From contig CAWJPD010000007.1 in NCBI GenBank assembly GCA_963844635.1, positions 1 through 64,000 of the forward strand: a stretch of 64,000 bases of DNA. Direction: 5' to 3'. The notes below the pieces were generated by a model. That model was not told the DNA's origin, searched no databases, and saw nothing but the letters and a program-made list of their open reading frames with translations. The DNA comes from JAJPKK01 sp963844635 (GTDB taxonomy: Bacteria > Pseudomonadota > Alphaproteobacteria > Rhizobiales > Xanthobacteraceae). Position 1 is the stretch's first letter, and every line of letters starts with the position of its first letter. Position numbers and translations under genes: made by a program. Below are positions 53,233-62,443 of the stretch, one piece after another.

Positions 53233-54886
53233 TCAGCGGCTGAATTTCTTGTATTTCAGCCGGTGCGGAATGATCGAATCGGTCCCGAGGCGGCGCATCT
53301 TGTCGGTCTCGTAGTCCTGGAAATTGCCCTCGAACCATTCGACATGGCTGTCGCCCTCAAAGGCGAGGATGTGGGTCGCGATGCGGTCGAGGAACCAGCG
53401 GTCGTGGCTGATGATGACGGCACAGCCGGCGAAATCCTCCAACGCCTCTTCGAGCGCGCGCAGCGTATCGACATCGAGGTCGTTGGTCGGCTCGTCAAGC
53501 AGCAGGACGTTCGCGCCGGATTTGAGCATCTTGGCAAGGTGCACGCGATTGCGCTCGCCGCCCGACAGCGACCCGACTTTCTTCTGCTGGTCGGCGCCCT
53601 TGAAGTTGAAGGCGCCGCAATAGGCGCGCGAATTGACCTCGCGCTTGCCAAGCTGGAATTGATCGAGGCCGCCAGAGATTTCCTGCCATACGGTCGCCTT
53701 GCCGTCGAGCGAGTCGCGAGACTGATCGACGTAGCCGAGCTTGACCAATTCCCCGACCCGGATCGCACCCTTATCGGGCTTTTCCTGCCCGTTGATCATG
53801 CGAAACAGCGTGGTCTTGCCGGCGCCGTTCGCACCGATAATGCCGACGATGCCGCCGGGCGGAAGTTTGAAGGTGAGATCGTCGATCAGCAGGTTGTCGC
53901 CGAACCCCTTGGCGAGGTGATCGAAATCGATGACGTTCTGTCCGAGCCGCTCCGCCACCGGAATGACGATTTGGGCTGTCGTGGGCGCCTTTTCCGATGC
54001 CTTGGCCAGCAACTCGTCATAACGCTGGTAGCGGGCCTTTGATTTCGCCTGCCGGGCGCGCGGGCTTGCCGCGATCCACTCCTGCTCGCGCGACAGGGTG
54101 CGCTGACGCGCTTCCTCTTCGCGGCCTTCCTGCTCCAGACGCTTCCGCTTCTGCACCAGCCAGGACGAATAATTGCCCTGGTAGGGGATGCCGCGGCCGC
54201 GATCGAGCTCGAGGATCCAGCCGGTCACGTTGTCAAGGAAGTAGCGATCGTGGGTCACGATCAGGATTGCGCCAGGGTAGTTGCGCAAATGCCCTTCGAG
54301 CCAGTTGACCGTCTCCGCATCGAGATGGTTGGTCGGCTCGTCCAGCAGCAGCAGTTCGGGCTGCTCCAGCAGGAGCCGGCACAGTGCAACGCGTCGTTTC
54401 TCGCCACCTGACAAGGTCGCGACCGGCGCATCATCGGGCGGACAGACCAGCGCTTCCATTGCCTGGTCGACCTTCGAAGTCGAGGTCCCATAGGCCCTTG
54501 GCCTCGATCTCGTCCTGGAGGCGGGTCATTTCTTCGGCGGTAGCGTCCGAATAATTCATCGCCAGTTCGTTGTAGCGATCGAGGATGGCTTTGCCGGATG
54601 CGACCCCTTCCATGACGTTCTCGCGCACGCTCTTGCCGGAATCGAGCTGCGGTTCCTGCGGCAGGTATCCTACGCGCGCGCCTTCTGCGACCCAGCCGTC
54701 GCCGGTGAATTCCTTGTCGATGCCAGCCATGATCCGCAACAGCGTGCTCTTTCCGGAGCCATTCACACCGAGCACCCCGATTTTGGCATCGGGGTAAAAA
54801 GACAGATTGATATTTTCCAAGACCTTCCGGTTGCCCGGGTAAGTCTTTGAAAGGCCTTGCATGTGATAGATGAATTGCCGCGCCAT
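53233..54886 (-). pseudogene. ettA: Energy-dependent translational throttle protein EttA, one frameshift
   Basis: An ABC-F ATPase that binds the ribosomal E-site and gates the first elongation steps according to ATP/ADP levels. Start MARQFIYHMQGLSKTYPGNR at 54886. First ATPase domain: Walker A GVNGSGKSTLLRIM, then at about 54478 an extra base (coding strand GACTTCGAAGGTCGACC) breaks the frame; without it the protein reads LDSKVDQAMEALVCPP and goes on to LSGGEKRRVALC and LLLDEPTNHLDAETVNWLEG. Second domain: GANGAGKTTLFRMINGQ, LSGGERNRVHLAKM, LLLDEPTNDLDVDTLRALEE, SHDRWFLDRIATHILAFEGD. Corrected length (~551 residues) is the family norm. As ettA is widely conserved, a sequence error is a serious possibility. 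Confidence 0.92.
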
Positions 54887-55050
54887 CGCGCCCGATCCTG
54901 CCTGCGTTTTCAGGGAAAGTCGCCGCAGATGTAGTCGTGCTGATGGGTAAGGGCAAGCCGTGCCGGTACCAAGCTTGCGATCTGATGAGAGGGGTGTTTT
55001 CTCTGTTGAGGCCCCTGCGGTCACGCCGCCGCTGCACATCGGTGACTTCA

Positions 55051-55345
55051 ATGCATCCAGCCGAGGTCATTACAAAATTAAGGAATGCCGAGGCGGAATT
55101 GCGCGCACGCGGTGTGCGTCACGCGGCGCTGTTCGGGTCGCGCGCGCGGTGACAATCGCCCGGACAGCGATATCGACATCATGGTGGAACTTGCCCCTGA
55201 CGCCCACGTGACCGTTTTCGACTACGCCGGCGTCAAAGATTACATCTCGCGGCTGTTTGACGGTTCCGTCGATGTGATCGATCGCGATTCCTTCAAGCCG
55301 CATCTGCGCGCACAGACTGCTCAGGATGCAGTCTATGCTTTCTGA
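55051..55345 (+). pseudogene. MNT-type nucleotidyltransferase (antitoxin MntA-like), frameshifted
   Basis: A minimal nucleotidyltransferase of ~98 codons. MHPAEVITKLRNAEAELRAR then GVRHAALFGSRAR run from ATG 55051; the frame breaks in the CG-run at 55140-55152. GDNRPDSDIDIMVELAPDAH continues in another frame to the TGA at 55345. Restoring one CG gives the uninterrupted GSRARGD-DSDID motif (GSx10DxD). In working modules such proteins AMPylate and neutralise a HEPN toxin encoded immediately downstream. Here the next frame is a HEPN remnant overlapping by 11 bp, so the module looks decayed. Confidence 0.8.
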
Positions 55346-55478
55346 CAGAGAGCGCAGCGTTTTGCGCGACACGCTCACCATATCGAACTCGCAGAACGTA
55401 CGCATATGGGAATCCGTGAAAATCGCATTGCCGCCCCTGCGTGCCTCAATCGAGCAGGAACTTGCCGGTCAAGATTGA
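55335..55478 (+). pseudogene. HEPN-domain (HepT-like) toxin remnant
   Basis: Read from ATG 55335, overlapping the MNT frame: MLSDRERSVLRDTLTISNSQ then IWESVKIALPPLRASIEQEL and stop, 47 residues. The first part matches the usual HEPN/DUF86 N-terminus and the last part the usual C-terminus (about 110 residues in intact genes). The middle, including the catalytic R-x4-6-H motif, is missing. The join keeps the frame, which suggests an internal deletion of roughly 60 codons. Confidence 0.65.
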
Positions 55479-55713
55479 GCAATGGGCCAGACAGCGTCTC
55501 CGCCGGTTTGATCGAAGCGCTTGGCACTCTTGCGCACCGGCCACCGTGCCCCGGCCGCCGCCAAGCGCCGCGACGTTCATCATCAAGCTAAAAATCGCCA
55601 GCAATTCTCACCGGATTTTAACGACTCGGTGCGACAATCAGTGCATGAACCGGCGGCGCCGCGCGCCTTGCCAATCACTGTGACAGGGCGGCAAATCGTC
55701 GATCTCGCCAGGG

Positions 55714-55911
55714 ATGAGTTCGATGGTCAGACAAGAACGAAAAGGCCCGCGAGTGGCCGTTGCCATCGCCGCGCTGTGGCGCTCCTTGAAGCGGGACCTG
55801 TTCGGCGGCTATCGGCCGGAGCTGCACTACATGCGCGGACCCGGACCCAAGTGGCGCGCAAAGCACGCAACCGAAGTCGCCGTCATGGCCACCGCCGACG
55901 CCTTGGCGTGA
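55714..55911 (+). CDS. Small basic protein of unknown function
   Basis: A 65-residue predicted protein (MSSMVRQERKGPRVAVAIAA, then LWRSLKRDLFGGYRPELHYM and RGPGPKWRAKHATEVA). Basic, with aromatic residues and no signal peptide or family match. The segment KRDLFGGYRPELHYMRGPGP looks like conserved protein sequence rather than random translation, so it may be a real small gene or the end of a lost one. The start has only a weak purine-rich leader (CAGGGATGAG is too close). Confidence 0.35.
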   Translation: MSSMVRQERKGPRVAVAIAALWRSLKRDLFGGYRPELHYMRGPGPKWRAKHATEVAVMATADALA

Positions 55912-56441
55912 TCGTCGCATAGTTGGGCGTCGCGCTCCGACTATCCGCGTCCGTCCCCGCTGGCTGGTCGCCAGACAGATGCCATCGGAATGCGGTTAAT
56001 GCACGGGATCATGCGCAAGCGTTTCCCGCACCAATTACCATTCCATTATCACGTTACCATTTCACCCTGATCGCCGGCGGCCAGAGTTCCACACCTGTTG
56101 CGTCAGAGACACAGTCCGCCGGCCTTCTAATCGAGCATTCGGTTTGCAGGTCCAATTTGGGGCAAAAGATGACAGAATGGCGTGCCTCGATGAGGCCCGG
56201 CAGCGCCCAGGCGAGCGGCCACCGCGGCCGGCGGCTCGGCGCCAAGAGGGAGAAATTTGCCGGCGGTATGGAATTGCCGATTGTAAAGGTACCTAGCCGA
56301 AATTAATTGAAAGATCAGGTGAATTGCCTTTCGATAAAGCCGGCGGTTTCAATAGGCCGCCATCTGGTCTAGTGTTTCGGTCCGGTACACGGACCGCCAA
56401 CGTGGAGTGCCCAAAGCGCTCGTCGGCACGGAGGACGCCCT
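55912..56441. other. Intergenic region upstream of dxs
   Basis: 530 bp. It has a short scrap of the palindromic repeat (GGGATCATGCGCAAGCG at about 56008) and moderately AT-rich sequence at 56025-56060 and 56280-56350, likely holding the dxs promoter. No gene was recognised. Confidence 0.5.
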
Positions 56442-58355
56442 TTGTACGAACCCTCGAAGACGCCGCTTCTCGATCAGATCCGTACCCCCGCAGAGTTGCG
56501 GCGGTTCGATCCCGATCGTCTCCAGCAGATCGCCGATGAGCTGCGCACCGATCTGATCAACGCGGTATCGCAGACCGGTGGGCATCTCGGTGCCGGGCTT
56601 GGCGTTGTCGAACTTACGGTGGCACTCCATTACGTATTCGACACGCCGCGCGACCGCCTGATCTGGGACGTCGGCCATCAAAGCTATCCGCACAAAATTC
56701 TGACTGGGCGGCGCGACCGCATCCGCACCTTGCGGCAGGGTGGTGGCCTGTCGGGCTTCACCAAGCGCACCGAGAGCGAATATGACCCCTTTGGCGCCGC
56801 CCATTCGTCGACTTCGATTTCGGCAGGGTTGGGGATGGCGGTTGCGAGCAAGTTCGAAGGTCGTGCGAACAACGTCGTCTGCGTGATCGGAGACGGCGCC
56901 ATGTCGGCCGGCATGGCCTACGAGGCAATGAACAATGCGGGCGCGATCGATTCTCGGCTTGTCGTCATCTTGAACGACAATGACATGTCGATTGCCCCGC
57001 CGGTCGGCGCCATGTCGGCCTATTTGTCACGGCTTCTGTCCGGCCGCACCTACATGTCGCTGCGCGAGATCGGAAAGCAGTTCGTGCAGCGGCTGCCGCT
57101 CTTCTTCGAGCGGCGAGCGCTGCGCGCCGAGGAATATGCGCGCGGGCTGATAACCGGCGGGACCCTGTTCGAGGAACTCGGCTTCTATTATGTCGGGCCG
57201 ATCGACGGCCATAATCTCGAGCATCTTCTGCCCGTGCTGAAGAATGTTCGTGATGCAAAATCAGGCCCTATCCTCGTCCATGTCGTGACCCAGAAAGGCA
57301 AGGGCTATTCTCCCGCGGAGACGTCCGCGGACAAGTATCACGGCGTCGTCTCTTTCGATGTCGCGACCGGGAAGCAAGTCAAGTCGAAGGCCGCGGCGCC
57401 CGCCTATACCAAGGTCTTCGCCGAAAGCCTCATCAAGGAGGCTCGCAAGGACGACAAGGTCGTTGCCATTACCGCGGCCATGCCTTCCGGCACCGGGCTT
57501 GACCTTTTCGGCAAGGAATTTCCCGAGCGCACCTTCGATGTCGGGATTGCGGAGCAGCACGCCGTTACCTTCGCGGGCGGGCTTGCGACCGAGGGTTGGA
57601 AGCCTTTTGCGGTCATCTACTCGACGTTCCTGCAGCGCGCCTACGACCAGGTCGTGCATGACATCGCGATCCAACGGCTGCCGGTGCGTTTCGCGATGGA
57701 CCGCGCCGGGCTGGTCGGGGCCGATGGCCCGACCCATGCCGGTTCGTTCGATATCGCCTATCTCGGTTGCCTGCCCGGCTTCGTGCTGATGGCGGCAGCG
57801 GACGAGGCGGAGCTTGTGAACATGGTCGCGACACAGGTCGCCATCGATGACCGACCAAGCGCGCTGCGCTATCCACGCGGCGAGGGCCTCGGCGTGCCGA
57901 TGCCGGCGGAGGGTCAGCCCCTGGAGATCGGGCAAGGGCGCATCGTACGCGAGGGCACCACCGTCGCACTGCTCTCTTACGGCGCGCGGCTTGGTGAATG
58001 CCTCAAGGCCGCAGACGAGCTGGCGGGTTTCGGCCTTTCGACCACGGTCGCCGATGCCCGCTTTGCCAAGCCCCTCGACACCGACCTCGTGCTGCGACTT
58101 GCGAGAGAGCATGAAGTGCTGATCTCGATCGAGGAGGGCGCCGTCGGCGGCTTCGGTTCCTACGTGCTCCAGACGCTCGCCGAACACGGCGTGCTTGATC
58201 GCGGTATCAAGTTCCGCGCGATGGTGCTACCCGACACATTTATCGACCACGATTCGCCCGCTGCGATGTATGCCAAGGCGGGCCTCGACGCCAGGGGCAT
58301 TGTCGCCAAGGTGTTCGAGGCGCTCGGCAAGGCAGTGGCGACCAAATTCGCCTGA
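56442..58355 (+). CDS. dxs: 1-deoxy-D-xylulose-5-phosphate synthase
   Basis: A 637-residue ThDP enzyme joining pyruvate and glyceraldehyde 3-phosphate, the first step of the MEP isoprenoid pathway. Motifs: GHLGAGLGVVELTVALHYVF, WDVGHQSYPHKILTGRRDRI, the ThDP/Mg site VCVIGDGAMSAGMAYEAMNN, VILNDNDMSIAPPVG, YYVGPIDGHNLEHLLPVL, GIAEQHAVTFAGGLATEGWK (catalytic Glu), and transketolase-like DRAGLVGADGPTHAGSFDIA. The start is TTG (56442): GGAGGA lies 8 bp upstream and the protein begins YEPSKTPLLDQIRTP, matching rhizobial Dxs N-termini. No disruption. xseB, its usual neighbour, lies 4.8 kb away. Confidence 0.96.
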   Translation: MYEPSKTPLLDQIRTPAELRRFDPDRLQQIADELRTDLINAVSQTGGHLGAGLGVVELTVALHYVFDTPRDRLIWDVGHQSYPHKILTGRRDRIRTLRQGGGLSGFTKRTESEYDPFGAAHSSTSISAGLGMAVASKFEGRANNVVCVIGDGAMSAGMAYEAMNNAGAIDSRLVVILNDNDMSIAPPVGAMSAYLSRLLSGRTYMSLREIGKQFVQRLPLFFERRALRAEEYARGLITGGTLFEELGFYYVGPIDGHNLEHLLPVLKNVRDAKSGPILVHVVTQKGKGYSPAETSADKYHGVVSFDVATGKQVKSKAAAPAYTKVFAESLIKEARKDDKVVAITAAMPSGTGLDLFGKEFPERTFDVGIAEQHAVTFAGGLATEGWKPFAVIYSTFLQRAYDQVVHDIAIQRLPVRFAMDRAGLVGADGPTHAGSFDIAYLGCLPGFVLMAAADEAELVNMVATQVAIDDRPSALRYPRGEGLGVPMPAEGQPLEIGQGRIVREGTTVALLSYGARLGECLKAADELAGFGLSTTVADARFAKPLDTDLVLRLAREHEVLISIEEGAVGGFGSYVLQTLAEHGVLDRGIKFRAMVLPDTFIDHDSPAAMYAKAGLDARGIVAKVFEALGKAVATKFA

Positions 58356-58384
58356 GCGCTCTGGAGACACGCACCAAAGCGGAA

Positions 58385-59053
58385 ATGTCGGCGAAGTCCT
58401 GCGCAATGCCAATGACGCGCCGTGCGTCTGTGGCCGCAGCGCCGGGGCTGCGCTTGTTCCCCGGATACTTTGATCGTGCCACGCAGCAATCCCTGCTTGC
58501 GGAGGTGCAGGATCTGCTTGCGCAGGCGCCGCTCTACACGCCGACCATGCCCGGCAGCGGCAAACCCTGTTCGGTACGAATGAGCAATTGCGGTACATTG
58601 GGCTGGGTGTCGGACAGGAGAGGCTATCGTTATCAGTCGACCCATCCTGTTACCGGCGCACCGTGGCCGCCGATCCCCGACCTCCTGTTGCGAACCTGGT
58701 CGGAGTTGTCAGGCTATCCTGCGCCGCCCGAGGCGTGTCTCGTCAATTACTACGAACCTTCTGCGCGGATGGGCCTCCATCAGGATCGTGACGAGGAGGA
58801 TTTTGCCGCTCCTATCGTTTCGGTCTCGCTTGGCACCACGTGCCGCTTTCGGTTCGGCGGAACCGTGCGCGCGGCGCCAACCCGCTCATTCCTGCTGGCC
58901 TCGGGTGACGTGCTGACCATGGGTGGGGCGTCTCGGCTCGCCTTCCATGGCGTCGACCGGCTCCTTGCGGGCCCGTCGGCGCTCGCGGCGGAGGGCTACC
59001 GCATCAACCTGACGTTGCGCCGCGTCACGAAGGGTTCCCCCGAAAAGAACTGA
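58385..59053 (+). CDS. alkB: Alpha-ketoglutarate-dependent dioxygenase AlkB
   Basis: A 222-residue Fe(II)/2-oxoglutarate dioxygenase that removes N-alkyl lesions such as 1-methyladenine and 3-methylcytosine from DNA. Marks: GLRLFPGYFDRATQQSLLAE, SNCGTLGWVSDRRGYRYQST, CLVNYYEPSARMGLHQDRDE with the HxD iron ligands, VSVSLGTTCRFRFGG, and a second His in SRLAFHGVDRLL followed by RINLTLRRV with the 2-oxoglutarate Arg. All ligands are present. It starts 29 bp after the dxs stop and may be partly co-transcribed with it. An alternative start is the ATG seven codons downstream. Confidence 0.95.
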   Translation: MSAKSCAMPMTRRASVAAAPGLRLFPGYFDRATQQSLLAEVQDLLAQAPLYTPTMPGSGKPCSVRMSNCGTLGWVSDRRGYRYQSTHPVTGAPWPPIPDLLLRTWSELSGYPAPPEACLVNYYEPSARMGLHQDRDEEDFAAPIVSVSLGTTCRFRFGGTVRAAPTRSFLLASGDVLTMGGASRLAFHGVDRLLAGPSALAAEGYRINLTLRRVTKGSPEKN

Positions 59054-59099
59054 ATCGTTGTTGTGGCAGTTCGCCTCACCGCGTGACGATTCCTGCCAA

Positions 59100-59133
59100 G
59101 GACCGGAGCAGTTATTTTCGCGGGTGCCCTGAC
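59100..59133 (+). repeat. Second repeat family, terminal fragment
   Basis: GACCGGAGCAGTTATTTTCG followed by CGGGTGCCC matches the right end of the elements at 40977 and 51652 and the copy at 8252. Confidence 0.6.
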
Positions 59134-59205
59134 CCTGCTGCGGCGCCGCAATGATGCTGCATTCCGTGGCGATTACGGTATCGGGTGGCGCAATGCGGAG
59201 GACCC

Positions 59206-60168
59206 ATGATGATCCTGCGAGCGGTAATGTCTTTGGCGCTGCTGATTGCCGCGGGTCTCGCGTCGCCGTCTGGTGCGGCCGACCTCGAATTTCCGGTCGG
59301 CTCTCCCATCGGAATGGTTCCACCTCCCGGCTTTGTCATCAGCAAGCGTTTGCCGGGTTTTGAGAATGCCGACGGTCAATCGCTGATGATCTTGGTGGCC
59401 TTTCCACCGCAGGCCTTGCACGAGATCGAGGCATCAATGTCGCCGGAGGCCGTCAAGGCCCAGGGGCTGAGCGAAGAAAAGCGTGAAAGTTTGACGCTCG
59501 CAGACGGCCGCGGCCAGCTGGTCGTGGGTACCGCCGAGGAAGACGGGCAGAAGTTCCGCAAATTCATGTACGCCGGACCAGTGCCGGGTGGCGTTGCGCT
59601 GGCGGCCGTGCGCGTTTCTGACGCCAGTCTGCAAGCCTACCCCGACGAGGTGATACGCACTTCCCTTTTGACGATAGCCACCCGTCCCGAGGTGCCGCTC
59701 GACGAGCAGCTCAGCCTGATGCCGTTCAAGCTCAATGAGCTGTCCGGAATGAGGGTGGTGCGCGTCCTTGGTGGCAGGGGCGTTTTCCTGACCGAAGGCG
59801 ACAAAGACACTCCTGGTCCTAGCGAACAGCCAGTCTTCGTGGCATCGATGGGCCAGGGCGGGCCAGAGCAGCCGAGCGAGCGGCCGAATTTCGCGCGCAC
59901 CATGTTCACCGGCCTTGGCGAGTTCAAGGATGTCCGCGTCATCAGCGGCGACATGCTGCGGCTCGGCGGCGGCAGCATGCCCACTCACGAATTGCAGGCT
60001 GAGGCGAAGGACGCCAAGACCAATGTGCCGATGCGCCTCGTACAGTGGGTGCGGTTCGGGCAGGGCGTCTTCATCCGCATGGTCGGGGTCGCCCGCGCCG
60101 ACGATTGGCTGAAATCGTTTTCCCGTTTCCGCGCCGTGCGCGACGGCATCGGACCTAGGGACGAGTAA
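59206..60168 (+). CDS. Secreted protein of unknown function
   Basis: A 320-residue exported protein. ATG 59206 begins a signal peptide (MMILRAVMSLALLIAAGLAS) cleaved near SGAAD. The mature part starts LEFPVGSPIGMVPPPGFVIS and continues with predicted mixed alpha/beta segments (QSLMILVAFPPQALHEIEAS, GQKFRKFMYAGPVPGGVALA, VRVVRVLGGRGVFLTEGDK-like, LVQWVRFGQGVFIRMVGVAR). No catalytic motif or cysteine pair stands out. Similar rhizobial proteins are annotated as hypothetical. It is followed 36 bp downstream by the ornithine-cyclodeaminase-like gene, though a functional link is not evident. Confidence 0.75.
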   Translation: MMILRAVMSLALLIAAGLASPSGAADLEFPVGSPIGMVPPPGFVISKRLPGFENADGQSLMILVAFPPQALHEIEASMSPEAVKAQGLSEEKRESLTLADGRGQLVVGTAEEDGQKFRKFMYAGPVPGGVALAAVRVSDASLQAYPDEVIRTSLLTIATRPEVPLDEQLSLMPFKLNELSGMRVVRVLGGRGVFLTEGDKDTPGPSEQPVFVASMGQGGPEQPSERPNFARTMFTGLGEFKDVRVISGDMLRLGGGSMPTHELQAEAKDAKTNVPMRLVQWVRFGQGVFIRMVGVARADDWLKSFSRFRAVRDGIGPRDE

Positions 60169-60204
60169 CGCGCGAGCCGCCGCCGTGCGGCGGACGTTTG
60201 CGCG

Positions 60205-61306
60205 ATGACCGTCATCATTACCGACGAGGACGTGAGGCGGTTGCTGCCGATGCGCGACTGCCTCGAGGCGATGCGGGTCGCATTCGGGGATTTCGCTGAC
60301 GGGAGCGCGGTCAATCGTCCCCGCATGCGCTATCTCGCCGCGCACCCCGATCCGGGACGCAGATATCTGGCCAACGTGCATGTCGGCGCCGTGCCCTCCT
60401 GCGGAGTGGCCTGCGTGCGTGCAGGGTCCCAGGTGATCCGGCCGCCAAGCGCCGCCAATGATCGACGCCTCTACGAAAATCCGCAGGCGTTCAACTGGGG
60501 CATCGTCATTCTCTACAGTATCGAGACAGCTGAGCCGCTGGCGCTGATGCACGAGTTCGAACTGTCGGGCATGCGGGTCGGCGCCACCACGGCTCTGGGC
60601 GTCGACCTGATCGCCCGCGACGATGCCTCGACGCTCGGCCTGTTCGGAACCGGAAAACAGGCGCGCTGCGCGCTCGAGGCCATCCGCTTGGTACGCCCGC
60701 TCCGGCGCGTCAACGTTTTCAGTCCCGATCCCGAGCATCGCGCCAGCTTCGCTGCGAAGATGAGCGGCGACGGCGTCGAGGTGGTGGCCGCAGCCGATCC
60801 GCAAGAAGTGGTGGTGGGCGCCGACATTGTTTGCTGCACCACCACCGCCATGAAGCCGGTGTTCGACGGCACTTGGCTTGAGAACGGCCAACTGATCGTC
60901 TCGATCGCCAATTCGGACGTGACCAACAAGCGCTCGGAGGTCGACCGGGCGACCTATGCTCGCGCCGGCACCATCATCGTGAACGATTGGGAAAGCGTCA
61001 TCGAAAATGATCAAACCGAACTGCTCGACCCGCTGCGGGATGGCGTCATCCGCCGCGGGCAGGTTCATGAACTCGGCGATCTCGTGCGCAACAAGGTTCG
61101 AAGTCGCTCAGCCCGCTCGCGATGCACAGGGCACCGGGATCATTTACTACAAGAACAATTCCGGCCTTGCGATCCAGTTTGCCGCCGCGGGCGGGATGAT
61201 TTATCGCAGAGCGATGGCAGAAGGCGGTAATAAGATGATCCCGACCGAATGGCTGGGCAGCAGTCTCAGCGCCTATTACGAGGCGGGGTTCAGGCCGTCG
61301 CCGTGA
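60205..61306 (+). pseudogene. Ornithine cyclodeaminase/mu-crystallin family, one frameshift
   Basis: A ~366-codon NAD(P)-binding enzyme; the family includes ornithine cyclodeaminase and ketimine/alanine dehydrogenases. The N-terminal half has MRDCLEAMRVAFGDFADGSA and NRPRMRYLA; the Rossmann fold has DDASTLGLFGTGKQARCALE, followed by VFSPDPEHRASFAAKM, ADIVCCTTTAMKPVFDGTWL and GQLIVSIANSD. Near 61095 an extra G in AACAAGGTTCG shifts the frame; the end continues FEVAQPARDAQGTGIIYYKN through AYYEAGFRPSP. The GTGKQ loop replaces the usual GxGxQA. It is immediately followed (14 bp) by a Bug-type binding protein, suggesting one transcription unit. Confidence 0.86.
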
Positions 61307-61320
61307 CGGAGATTTAGACG

Positions 61321-62370
61321 ATGAACAGGCTTGCGGTCGCAACGGTGCTTGCCGCGATGGCGCTCGTTGGCGGTGGAATGGCTTCGGCTCGGGCCGATGA
61401 TGTCGCTGATTTCTATCGCGGCAAGCGAGTCAATCTTGTCATCGGTTATGGCACCGGAGGCGGCTACGACATCTATGCCCGCCTGCTCGGCCGTTTCATC
61501 GGCGAGCACATTCCCGGCAAACCGGTCGTGGTGCCGCAGAACATGCCGGGCGCCGGCAGCCGGCGCGCCGCCAACTGGCTCTATACGATCGCGCCCAAGG
61601 ACGGCACGGTCATCGCCTGTCTCAGCCAGGGGACGCCGACCGATCAGGCGCTCGGCCAATCGGGCATCACCTTCGACGCGCGCCGCTTCAACTGGATCGG
61701 CAATCTGGCGGTCGTCAACAATATCCTGTTCGTGTCCGCGGCGTCTGGCGTCGCCAAGTTCGACGATGCGAAACGCAAGCTTTTGTCCATCGGCGCGAGC
61801 GGGGCGAGTTCGCCCTCCGTGCTTTATCCGCAGGTATCGAACAACTTGCTTGGCACCAGGTTCAAGATCGTCGCCGGCTATGCCAGCGGCGGTGACATCA
61901 ATCTCGCCGTGGAACGTCACGAGCTCGATGGCCGCGGCAGCAATTCCTGGGCCTCAATGAAAGCCACGCACGCGGACTGGCTGCGCGATCACGCGATCAG
62001 CATTTTGATGCAGGTCGGCCCCAGGCGGGAAATGGACCTGCCGGATGTGCCGCTGTGGACCGAGCTTGGCACCAATGCCGAGGAGCGCCAGGTACTCGAT
62101 ATCCTGTCGGGCGATGTGGCCGTGGGCCGTCCGATCTTGACTGCGCCCGACGTCCCGGCGGACCGGGTCAAGGCCTTGCGCAAGGCCTTTGATGATACGA
62201 TGGCCGATCCGGCGTTCATCGCCGCCGCGAAGCAGGCCAACATGTACATCAACCCGATGGGCGGCGAAGAATTGCAGCAGATCGTCAACCGGATCGTCGG
62301 CCCTTCCGAGAAGATTTTGAGCCTCGTCAAGCAGGCGACCGAGATCAAGGACGTGAAGAACGCGCCATAG
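61321..62370 (+). CDS. Bug/TctC-type substrate-binding protein (long variant)
   Basis: A 349-residue periplasmic protein with signal peptide MNRLAVATVLAAMALVGGGM ending ASARADD. The mature start DVADFYRGKRVNLVIGYGTG-GYDIYARLLGRFI and HIPGKPVVVPQNMPGAGSRR show the Bug Gly-rich loop. ANWLYTIAPKDGTVIACLSQ, YASGGDINLAVERHELDGRG and VPADRVKALRKAFDDTMADP follow. This variant is longer than classic Bug proteins and carries the YGTGGGYD motif seen in tripartite-tricarboxylate-like receptors of rhizobia. TctA/TctB are absent. Position between cyclodeaminase-like and racemase-like genes suggests uptake of the compound they process. Confidence 0.9.
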   Translation: MNRLAVATVLAAMALVGGGMASARADDVADFYRGKRVNLVIGYGTGGGYDIYARLLGRFIGEHIPGKPVVVPQNMPGAGSRRAANWLYTIAPKDGTVIACLSQGTPTDQALGQSGITFDARRFNWIGNLAVVNNILFVSAASGVAKFDDAKRKLLSIGASGASSPSVLYPQVSNNLLGTRFKIVAGYASGGDINLAVERHELDGRGSNSWASMKATHADWLRDHAISILMQVGPRREMDLPDVPLWTELGTNAEERQVLDILSGDVAVGRPILTAPDVPADRVKALRKAFDDTMADPAFIAAAKQANMYINPMGGEELQQIVNRIVGPSEKILSLVKQATEIKDVKNAP

Positions 62371-62443
62371 CGTTGTCGCGGCGATGCGAGCAACGCCCTA
62401 CCGTCCGGCGGGTGCGTCTGGTCGGTACCTGAGTCACCGAAGC

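Noticed and set aside
55923..56306. 127-codon plus-strand frame upstream of dxs
   Set aside because: Composition and lack of a ribosome site or family sequence suggest chance; the region is more likely regulatory.
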